Source: Crossaster papposus (taxonomy: Eukaryota; Echinodermata; Asteroidea; Velatida; Solasteridae). Taken from it: 64,000 bases of DNA. The position numbers and the translations under genes are program-made. The notes beneath the pieces are model-generated. The model made no database searches. It was not told where the DNA came from and was given only the letters and a program-made list of their open reading frames with translations. Positions 48,101 through 60,100 of this stretch are shown piece by piece; the first letter of the stretch is position 1; each line of letters starts with the position of its first letter. The stretch spans positions 124,001-188,000 of the forward strand of contig JBAIAA010000524.1 of the NCBI GenBank assembly GCA_037893245.1. Direction: 5' to 3'.

Positions 48101-51100
48101 ATCTTGATTTTTACATTTTTTCTACTTTACGCCCATTTCGTGGTAACAGGTCACATTTTTATTCTCAAATTTTGTACTTCTCCTTACCGGCAGGGATGTA
48201 GTCGAGTCCATCACAAGTCCCTGCAAGTCCCTGTAAGTCCCTGCAAATCCATCACAAGTCCTCCAGTTCCAATTCAAATCACAAGCTATTCAAATGCGCT
48301 TAGACAAAAGCATTCCTTTGTCATTGTTCATCTAGTTACTTGTGACTGCCTTTATGAAGGGACTTGTGACTGGCTTCACGAAAGGACTTGTGAACGGACT
48401 TGCAGGGGCTCGACTACAACTCTGCTTACCGGCTCATCTATCTTGACTTGTTCTGCACCACCAAAGAGATGATCCTCCTCCTCATCATTGTCAAACAGAC
48501 TCAGTGTGGTTCTGGATTTGGGAGTCTTGTTTCGCCTCTGGAGAAACACATACATGAAAAAAACACCAGGATATTACATGTTTGTGATCATTATGCAATA
48601 TTCAAATGAAAATACTACCGGTTAGATATTAAACAAAATCACAACAGTTTCAATTCCAATTTTCACACACCCTCGGGGGTTAGGGTTAAGAGTTTTAACT
48701 CAGCTAGACTAGTCTGGTTTCCAAGTGGGGAATAGTTTAGTTGTGAGGATTCTGACCTTGACAGGGGCTGGTTCTGGCTCTTCTGCCTTGGGTGAGGTGC
48801 TGAACATGTCTGCATCTCCAAACAGCGCCACACCACCAGCTGGCTTCTTCTTAGTCCTAGCAGCAAAAAAAAACATTTACAAATGGCTCATTCTAGATTT
48901 TATAGGATCCAAAATGCAGACTTGTATTCGAGTCACCAAACTTCAAGTCCGAGTCCAAATCTGAGGCACCAAAGATAAAGTCCGGGTGTGCTTCCCGATA
49001 CTATCGGCCTGAACTCGCCTTGGATCGAGTTTAGTTAAAAATAATCCCGAACCTCGGCTCGGTGATGTTAAAATAATCCCGAGCCTCGGCTCGGTGATGT
49101 TAAAATAATCCAGGCGCGAACTGGTTAAACAAAACAATTAGCTTACGTTTCTTTTGGCTTGGAGGTCGCTCCAAACAGATCCTCATCCCCGTCACCCTCG
49201 ATGTCATCAAACAGACCCCCAGAAGCCTTCTTCTTCATATCAGACTGAGATTGGTTGAACAGTATAAGAATTGGATTGGGTTAGTGTAATAGGTAAACAT
49301 TCAAACAAATTCAAAAGGACTACCACATAAACAAGGAAAGAACTGAAATACATTTTATTTGAACTGGATTTGAAAATTAGTTTTGTTTTTTGATGTTTGC
49401 AAATGTTGAATATTACCTTGAAACAATTCGCCGTTCGCGCCACGAACTGACGAATCACGGATAGTTACCGCATCACAAAGTGAAGTGACGCATCGTATGC
49501 ACAAAACCAATAGAAGATCCGTCACTTCGTGGTGTGGGAAAACAAACTCCGTGGTGCACCCGACAAATTGTTCAAAGCTGTTTTATAATTTTTATTTTTT
49601 TTCAATCACCTTGCTTGCGGGGGCAGTCTTGGTAGCTGGAGGAACCTTGATGTTCTCCTTGTCAGCAAAGAGCGAGTCCTCCTCACCCTCCAAATCACCA
49701 AATAGGGGAGTTTTAGACTTGCTGGGAACGGTTTGACTGCAGAAATGGAAACCAAAATGGAGAGCAGGAAGTAAAAAGTTATGTATATTTTACCAGAGGC
49801 ATACAGTCGATTTGTTTTATCTACTTAACTTAACCTCATTTTTTTCAGAACGCCTTAAAATTAAAATAAAAAAAGAAACACAACCAAGTTGCCTCTTGAC
49901 CATACCTATTGGCATTAGCAGCAAACAAGTCTCCTTCCTCCTCATCAAACATCCCTCCCGTCTTCTGCGGTGTAGTCTTGGGTTCCTTCTTGGCCACTGT
50001 TGGAGGGGTGGGCTTTTCATCTTCTTCTGCCTCCTCCTCCTCCTTCTCCTCCTCATGGTGCCCGGATGCTCGCTTGGCTGCTAGGGGATCCAGGGTACCA
50101 AACATGGACACAGCACCAGGTGGAAGCTGTGCCGTGAAACAATGCAGAGATTGATTCCCCACTGTGTGAATATACCGGCAGACTCGGTATTCAAGGGATT
50201 CAGGTTGGAGTAGAGGTTACTTTGAGAGAAATTAACCAGAATTTATGTGCTCGTGTATATTTTTAATGGACCAAATTTCGCTTCTTACCGCAAGGCCATT
50301 TTATGCGCACGGGCGCATACAAAACAAATTAGTAGTAAAAAGGTTCATTGCTCATGTGTGCAGTAGGGGTTAGGGGGGGGGGGGGGGTAATAATGAATCA
50401 GGCTATTAGAGACTACCGAATGCCATATTTATGGCAGAAATGGGTTAAACCAATCAGCCTTTAGGGTTTCTGGATTGCAACAGACCTTCTTCTTGGAGTC
50501 AGCTCTCTTTCTAGGAGCCTCAGTAGTTGCAGGTTTCTCAGCCGAGCCGCCTCCAAATAGATCACCATCTTGCTCCCCGTCAAATAGGTCCACCGTCTTC
50601 TTGGCTACTTCTATGAAATTAAGAAAACAGGGATGGGTGAGTTAGTCTTGCATACGCACTGTGGACCTCCGAACAATATAGGTCCACACGATGCGGGAAG
50701 AGGTTACGGTTTGTGGACTTGCCCAGGTCCACAATCAGTTTTTCAGTTTCCGAAAAAGAGCGCTAGAGGAAAAACGGGTTAGGGTTATATATAGAAAAGA
50801 TAGAAGGGACAGCTGAGAGGCCCATAATCCAAATTTGAGGGTAAATTTGTTTTGGGGAAGCGAGAAAAATGAGTATTTAGTCAAAGTTTTTTAACTACAC
50901 GAAGACAAAGGAATGTCCACAGTACGTATGTAAGGTAAAGCTGGGTGTTTGTGTGTGTGTGAATCGTACACAAACTAAGGACTTGATCAGCATTGACAAA
51001 GGAATGTCTATTTCTTGCAGTCTAAGAAACAGAGTATTCTGCTGATTTGTGTAAATATAAATAATAATTGGGGCTACTCATCTTTACTCGCAACTGGTTA

Positions 51101-54100
51101 AAAAGAAAAATTAAAAAATGTGTTTCGCTTCAAGTCATCCATGTACCGTACCTTTCTTGGCAGGTTTACTTGCAGGTTGGGCAAACAGACCACCATCCTC
51201 CTCCTCATTATCATCAAACAACCCCCCACCGCCTGCGGCTTTCTCCGGCATCCTGGATGCCTTCTTCACAGCTCCTAGTTTCTTCTTTCGGGATGATTCC
51301 TTTGTAAACGAAAAAAAAATAAAAAAATGAAATGTTATTCACTTACGTAATTTTCGTTTCTGATATGAACGACGCACGTTGATGGTTCGAAGACACAAAC
51401 TATGACCAACATTACGTGTCTTAGTATGTACATGTACATGCAAAAAACAACACATTCGATATGGCTATATGCTCTGTGGCCAGTCATATAGTAACATGCT
51501 AACAAACAGAAAGTAAGCGGATACCATGTGACGATTTCCAAGCATCATTTACACTAGGATTCTTAAGTTCCTGTGTAGTCGAGATCAACTGTTGAACACG
51601 TTCTATGATTTTACTTAAAAAGCAAAAGGCAATGGAAGCCCTTCCGTTCATTAATTAGGGATGGACTAAAAAAAACAAATGATGGGATTGACTTATTAGG
51701 TGACTCACGTTAGGCGGCAAGATTGTTCAGTCCGTGTCACAAATGTCAAGGTTACAATTGCAATCGTACGAAGCAATCAACTACCTTTGGCCAATTTCAT
51801 AGAGCTGCTAAGCACACAAATTTGCTTAGCACCAAAAAGTCTTGCTCATTAAAAACAAGTTATCAGCCAAAATTCTACGTGTTTTTCATGCTAAGCAAAA
51901 AACCAGCTGATTATCAATCGAAAACAATAAAGATCACGTGAAAATTTGGTCTGTAACCTTGTTTTTACCAAGGACAAATTTTCATGCTAAGCAAATTTTT
52001 GTGCTTAGCAGCTCCGTGAAATTGGCCCCAGGTACCAAACGAGATTGGGATGCAGTAGGTTAAACATGTCAAATTAATTAAGTAGATTAAATTTTATCAC
52101 GGAATTAGACAATCTTTTGTCTAATCTTGAGTGAAAAATTCATCACTTCCTTCCTGTAGAATTAAGTCTAATATCAAAAATCATGCTGATATAATAAGCC
52201 AGGTCTGTATTTCAAGATCACGTCTTACACAACGTTATAAGTCCACTTTTTATGTCCGTCAAATTAAAGAATCACTTTTCACGTTTTTATTACGTGAAAA
52301 AGAGGCCTAGCTAGTATTTACTTTTTACGTTTTTTTATCAAGTGAAAGGTTTTCACAACTTCGGGGCTCACAGTGTAACCCCATGTAGAGACTATTATCA
52401 GTTTAAAAGTGCAGTACCAAATCAAACAGATTCCAACATAACATGCAGTTGGATTTTGAAGGATTTTGAAGGTTGCAGCAGGTCACCAAATGTAGGCAGG
52501 TTCGTGTAGTTCATCAGCATGCCTCAAACCGTGCCAGATTTCTGCATGCGTGATAGTCCTTTGCCAAAGACGAATGCGTTTGATCGATCGTGTACGTGGC
52601 GTATTCTGTTCACGCATTGCGCCCGCTAATGACACGATTATAGACCAGCTCCCTCGCTCACATATACGTCTTTGCAAATTGCTTGTAGCGGTTTAACTTT
52701 TTCCTTATTTCTCCGCAGGCTTTCCTAGGGAGCCAATCAGCAATCGTAAAACTGCAAGTATCAACACGTACTACGCGCACGCACAAAAGTCCTTTGTGAA
52801 GCAGCGCTAATTAGATATGCAACGCAGGCCAGCGCGACCGTTGAATGGTAGTTGACTGCGTGAAGATGCTATGCCTATATTCAAATGGTAAAATTTGCAT
52901 GAAAAGGTCACGTCCTATTAAGCAATCGCGAAGACCACTGCGTGATCGAGGGAGCTGATCGTGTCGTAGTTAGGGTCGAATGCAGGGGTCTTTAGGCAAA
53001 GACTTCATGCGTGATTTCGAGGGGACTCACCGTACTGCCTCGTCTCTCCTTGGCAGCAGAGGTTGCCCTCATGAAAAGGGCTTTCTAGAAGGAGGTACGT
53101 TCATAATAAAGGCAACAGGTCTATGAATGAGTTTGCGTATGATATATAATAAAGAGGGTTTTCTAAGCGAAGTAAAAACATGACCAGGGATGAATTTCAT
53201 GCATACCGGTATGAAGGTTTTCTAGAATTCGATAAATCATGCCAATCTACCACCAAGTTGTCACAGGGGTCCGATTCAGAATGGACTGAAGGGATCTTCA
53301 GAAACCATGTTACATGTAATCAACAACAAAATGAAAGCCAGCTCTAAAAAAATTATGGAAATGGCTACAATTGTCCTCTGCACTTACCCCTGCCTCATTG
53401 GATTTTGGCGAGCTGCCAAATAAGTTGTCCTCCACTGACGGCTCGGGAAAAAGCGGCACGGCACCGGCTGGGATTTTCTTACCACTCTTCGTTGTAGGTT
53501 TCTCCATCTCTTCGGCTAGTACAACAAAACAGGCACACAAGATAAATGTATAAGCCAGACTTGAAGTAGAGTCCATCATCACAAGTCATTTCGCAGTCGA
53601 CATCGTAATCTCACATGATATAGTACATGGACAAACCAAACGATATGAGCATTGTAGAATTTACTGGAGTGACTTACTATTAATATCTTCATATATGTGA
53701 TCATCTCTGGATCTATGACTGCTCGGCCGTGGTTTGGGGGCTTCATCAAATAATCCCCCCTGAAACAAACAAACAACAGATTCGTACACCAATTAAATTA
53801 AATTCATAAATAACTTAGACTTTTAACCCATTCCTATTGGTCGAGATCCCGACACGTGGCTGATTGTAAACGACCGATAAAAACACCACCCGGTTTCAAT
53901 TCTGTTTCCGATTGTTGGTTTTGATCGATATATCTACACTTTTCTCCTGATCATAATTGTTCTTTTTTTACAGTCTTTAACACAGCATTGTATGCAGGCA
54001 TGGAAGTCTGAATATTAAATGATGCGATCCTATATAAGTCTGCGATAAAGTCTATACAAATACTTCAAGCCGAATAAAATAACAAAAGTGCTCACATATT

Positions 54101-57100
54101 CCTTTTATTTCAAAGAAAATTGCAAGAGAAACTAATTAATTGTTTGCCTAACACACGAGTAGCAACTTGGAATTAACACAAAAAACAATGAAAATTCAAT
54201 CAATACACGATTTTATACAGTGTTTTTCAATTTTCAATGGCGTAAGTGTGTAGTAAAAAATTAGAAAATCAGCTGATCTGAGAAAAATGTGCATGCCTGA
54301 ACACACCTCTTCTGTTTTATCCTCGTCATCTCCAAACAACCCTCCTCCTGAGCTGAATAAGCCTCCCTTCTTGCTAAACGGCGAGTCCTCATCCTCCTCT
54401 GCCACACCGGTCGATTCGGCAAACATATTCTCCTCCGAGGCACCTAAGGAAATCAAATGATGTGTATTCATGAATATATACTTGGGAGAATTTAACCCAG
54501 TCTCATATTTTTAGGGGCTCCGTACGCCGTGTGGGCTAATAACTTGTTCATATATAGGCTAATAACTTATTCAATATTTTCACGTGCAGTATCCGCTTGC
54601 CTTTTACAAGCTGCGTTACATCACAACTATTGTCCAACTGCTCCGTTCCAGTTGGGACCAGTTCTAACTGCTCTGTTCCAATTAGGACAAGTTACAAAAC
54701 AAAACAACAAAAGCGGGATCTATTTTAAAAATAGGAATGTGCCCGAGGGTTGGACTCACCGCTGATCTTGGATGCTGACCTCCGTTTTCCAGCCTTGTCT
54801 TTGGGCGTTCCTTTCTTCCTCTTCTTGCCCTTGCTGGAGGTCGACGTCCCACTGACCTCCGAGATCGTCCGGTCCCGCTTGGTCTCTGCGTCGATGAGGG
54901 TAAAAAAATGAGCGGTTAGACTCCCCGTGTTGAACTCCAGCTGTTGGTGGATGCTGCGCAAGGCGACACCGTTCCTTGCGGCACGGCAGGAGGCTCCCTT
55001 GCACAGCCGGCAGGATTTACGGTCGCAGCGGACCCCGCACGGCGCCTTCGGCATTCTCTCGTCGTCGGTCTCCGATATGGTTAAGTAGAAACGGTCGTCG
55101 CGTGCAGAAATCGTGAAGGCACGATTGCCGACGGGGATTTCTTCCATGCAAATTTGGTCGCGGAACTCTTGCCGAATCCGAGAGCCAAAGCACTGTCTCT
55201 GCCAGTGAGTGCTCCTTTAAGGGAACCCATCAAACTTTCCAAAGTGAAACCGTCGAAACCCTCGGACACCCTCGGACAAGATTACCAATGGCAGGTTGAT
55301 TTCAAATGCCAAGGGTGAGACTTGAAGCAATATGACCCCTTGGTTTCCTTCTTGCCAATCTCACAAGTTGCGCAGAAGATAACTGTTCCTGACTTGCACT
55401 GATCACTGGTATCTTCTGTGCGCAGCAATTCCTATAAATAGCAATACTCCAGCTAAACAAATAATAGCACCCAGGGAAATACTCGAACATCAACAAGTCG
55501 TTATCGGCTTATTTTAAAGACAACAAGGATGCCTTCCTTTCCTTCCTTTCCTTTCCTCCCTTTCAACCACTCATCAGGGCAGCTCTTCTAAAGTCTACAT
55601 GTACATTACACCGACTGATAACAATCCACGGCGGATCTCCTAAAGCTGATCCAGCCACAACAAAAAGTACTTTCAGAAAGTAACATCAATCAACTGCACT
55701 ACTCTATATCTCCAAGTTTATTCCGGCTTCTTCTTCCGTCAATGGTATCTCCAAAACAGCGGGATAAAGCCACAGGAATTTGTGTTCCCCGTTTAACATT
55801 TATAATCTCTCAGAAACAAGCGACAAACTGCGCAAATCCCGAAACCGTAAATTTCCGTTTTCCTTAAAACAAGAAAGCACTAGTACTCCTAGTACAAATT
55901 TCAATGGCTGCAATCTTTTCGCGCAGACCTGATACTTTAACTTGAGGAAGTTGGCGCAAAAAGCTATTCTTGGAGTAAGGTCTTGAAGATTTTTGAAATA
56001 GGGTGAACGAATTCTTCAAACAACCTAATACTTTGCTTATTCTTGATCGATTTCCACTATTTTTGTAATGAACTCATTTAAAATGCAGGAAGCAAATGTT
56101 CACCTTTAACTCTTTATCAATTTAAGTATCAAACCTCCGCCATCTTTACTTTAACACCTCACAAAATCCAGCTTCCTGTCATTTGGCAAACTGTGTCGCA
56201 CCTGGGGACGCAATGGAACAGTCCACCTTCAACTTTCTCTGAAAGGAAGTGTGCTAATATCGCTGTCTGAAGTCATTTCCACACATTTCGGGAGGAGATA
56301 AAGTCGGGTTTGTATTAAGTGTGGTCAACACTGCCCTTTCCATGAAGGATCTTTCTTCGTGACTTGAAGTACATTGGCCCCTTGATGATTCTGTAAATAC
56401 TATTCCTTTGAGTGGCCTTCTTGGCAAGGGTGAAGTATACACGGGTATATATTTTATACACATGCCTTGATGGGATAGATATATTAATTATGTAGGTAGA
56501 CAACTTTAAGCAGGTAAATCTACATGTCTTAAGTCAAGATTCTGTAGGATGGACAAAGATTAAGGAAGAGGGGATTGCTAATTTCCTCAAAGACTTACAA
56601 AACAAGTAGTGTTCCCAAATGTGTAAACTTCAGTGTTAGGTTTTTTAGCCCGATCAGCATCTTTATAAACACATTGCTTCAAATGTCATTAGAATCAAAA
56701 CAACACAAATTACATACAATTACATAACATTTTGTCATTCAAGATAGTGTGGAGAATTTTTTTTCAAGGATTACCCCCAACTCTTTGGCTAGCAAATTCT
56801 ACAAAGCCATCCCAGCAGTCAAAATCAGTTAAAATGTGTCAAGTACCCTGTCTACATATACAGCAGGGTTGATTGGCTGTGACTGCTTTAAACTCGGGAC
56901 TTATGTTGACTTTGGACTTGACTTAAAAAAAGAAAATTGACTTGGTTAATTCTTAAATTCCCTATAGTTTGCCATATGGTGTTGTAATTTGCAAGGAGGT
57001 GTATAGTTCCTCATAAATTACACTCGCAAAAAATAGGAGAGTTAAGTGTACAAATCAGTTGAATATATTAATGAACATTTTAAAGTTTTCTCTGCAAGCA

Positions 57101-60100
57101 GGGCCTAAGTATCTACACATGCATGGTTCTGATTGGGTATAGCACAACATCAGTCTAAGATAGACTTAGAATTTCCGCAGAAACTAGCTTGGCATACACA
57201 AACTCCACACCGCCAACCCCTTCCAAAATTGTTCGGTTACTGTATCCTAGATTCCAATCATACCCAGGTGGCCCGGAAATTTGAAAAAAACGGGATGTTT
57301 TGAGGCAAAATACAAACGAAGGCAATGTGTTTCCCCAAGGCCACTGAAATGTGGAAGCTGAGGAAGCTCTTTCGATACCCGTTCTATAAACTTTAAAGGA
57401 TCCGAGGTGTGACTGTTTCTCATGTCCCTGTTACCTCGGAACTTAGTAATTTACCATTCAAGTATCGTTGAGAATGACTTGAGGCTATTCTTTTAGTGGC
57501 TACATTAGTGGCTACATGTAAGTAGTTGGCCAGTCATACAATAAAAATGCTTTGGCTACGGCTAGAAAGTACACACAAGTCTATGGTAACGGCTGTAGCC
57601 ACTTCTTATACTCGTGTGTAATATCAAGCGACAGCCAAGTAATTCAGACAGGGATTCTAGTTTATGTACCTTCATCGTTAGCCTTTGACGACGCTGTGCC
57701 AATCCGTGCTGTCAGCTCATCCGCAAATGCGTCACCCTGAAAAACACAGGAGGTTAAAGGTCAAAAACACAGGAGGATGAAGGTCGAAAACACAGGAGGT
57801 TAAAGGTCGAAAACACAGGAGGTTAAAGGTCGAAAACACAGGAGGTTAAAGGTCGAAAACACAGGAGGTTAAAGGTCGAAAACACAGGAGGTTAAAGGTC
57901 GAAAACACAGGAGGTTAAAGGTCGAAAACACAAGAGGTTAAAGGTGGAAAACAGAGGAGGTTAAAAGTCAAATACAAACTGGGAGCCAATTTCACAAAAA
58001 TTTACTTTGCTACTTTGCATGAACATTCTTCCCTTGCAAAAACAGGGTTACAAACCAAGTTACGGCAATGAAACTTGGAATGTTAATAAAACATTACATA
58101 CAGAAAAACACTCCACCAAATACAGACATTTCTGGATAATTTTGGGCGATGATTGAACTCAGGGTTAAAAATTCACTTTTTTGACCTGTTCCTCTTTGTG
58201 TAAAAGATGAATAGTTTTCTGTTACTTTTCTCAACAAAAAAATAACTATTGAAAATTCCACATCCAGCACATATTCTGACCCATGTCTAAAAATCTAAAT
58301 TGCCAACTTACGACTCATTTTGGTTGATCGCTTGATTGCATCACAGTTTTTTTTCCAGATTATCTACTGTTTTTTTTGTTTTTTTGACCCGTTTACTTTT
58401 GTGCCAATATTAGCTTCCTAAGAATCAACATTGCTGAGATTCATACAGGCACCACAGTGTCTAGACCGGTGACCCGATATCATCACAGGAGGGCAGGCAA
58501 CGCCCTTCCAGCTTCTAAAATGTCACTTCTTGCTCTTCCGTAAGACTTCTTATCCTCCCCCAACTTGACCAAGCAAGCAAAATACATGCAGAGATAGAGC
58601 AGATCCCAAACATGTGTGTACAAGTGTAAACTACTGGAAATTGAGTTGACCCCACATAAAAAGGTCATTAGAACGGTTGTATGCTGGGCGTTCTCTGACT
58701 CTATTTCTGAGGGACAGTGAAAGTGTTCAGACAACGCTTGGCTTCAATAGGTGTTCCTAAAGGTTACGACCTTTGTTTATCTGTTTGTGACTATGACTCC
58801 AGTGTGGCAGCACCGATTTCCTGAGCGAATGACTTGGCTAGGGCTGGATATTACACACAGGTCTATGAGAGGTAGCTGCAGCCGCTAACCTAGACGCGTC
58901 GATAATCTCTACCAGTTTCCAAGTAATTCGTACGCGACCCAAGTTTCAATTACCTTTTGTTTTTCCTCCTCTTCTTCGTCTGAGGACTTCTCCCCTTCGA
59001 AGAGATCGTTTTCTGACTCGGAATGGCTCTACAAATGAAATGATAATAATAATTATACAGAATTCTTATATATGCCACGTATCTACCAGGACTGGTACTT
59101 AAGGCACTGTGTTATTATTCCTGTTCATTAGGCCCACAAAACATTCTGAATACCATCTCCGCTCCCTGGGAAGTATACACCTCAATGCTGTCATTTCGGC
59201 GCAAAGCAGCTAATAACAACCATCTCTGCCCTCACAGGTACACATTTACTCCTGGATGCAGAGGAGCAATGAGTGACAAAGTGTCTTGCCCAAGGGCACA
59301 CGCCCTTAGTCCCAGGCTGGAATCGAACCCACAACCTGCAGCTTTACCTACAGAATTCAATGATCCAGACCACGAGGCCACTGCACTCCACATTTCCTCC
59401 AAGTCTCTATATGTGACCCGCTCCATCGTAATCAGGAATAAGTCGCTGGGGTCGTTTTACGCAATCGGCCGTTAAAGTGAGCGCATGGGTGAAAATCGTG
59501 ACCAAGTCGTTTTTCTGAACATTGTATTTTTAGGAAGTGTAGTTATCACAGATTATTGTCATTAATGTCTTGTATGTAAAAACGATAAATAAAGGTGAAA
59601 ATGAAGAGGATTTGTGTGCGCTGTCCATATGATTTTGGTCAATTTTGTTTATTTCAAAGCTGTTTTTCTCGGAATGTGGATTCGGCAAATAAATATACAC
59701 CGGTCATCTTCATCAGACCATAACTCGTTAAGCTAAGAAGATACACACTTGTGATGGGTATCATTAGAAAGTTTATGAAATTCCCTTTCTCAACATGTGC
59801 ATATCTCAAAAGGTCATTTCGAGACTTATTCCTGATTTCGATGGAGCGGGTCACATATAGCCAGCTCACATAACTATATACACTTAATCCTGTGTAAGAG
59901 TTCATTATCAGTGCAAAGAACAATTCTGATTTCATTACCAAATCTCTGACTCCCATATCGAGGATATTCAGATTGAATCTACATCTTTGACTTGTAAGCG
60001 ACGTTTGATCATGACACACCTACCGTTGCTACTTGTGATGGTTTATTCTTTGTCGCAATATCCAACTCACTTTCAGATTCCGTCTCGTCGGTATACTAGA

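Noticed and set aside
57739-57970. Regular direct repeats resembling a CRISPR array
   Set aside because: Units are contiguous 23-bp tandem repeats without variable spacers in a eukaryotic intron.
59232-59475. Short frames over 59185-59475
   Set aside because: They translate a tRNA-derived SINE.
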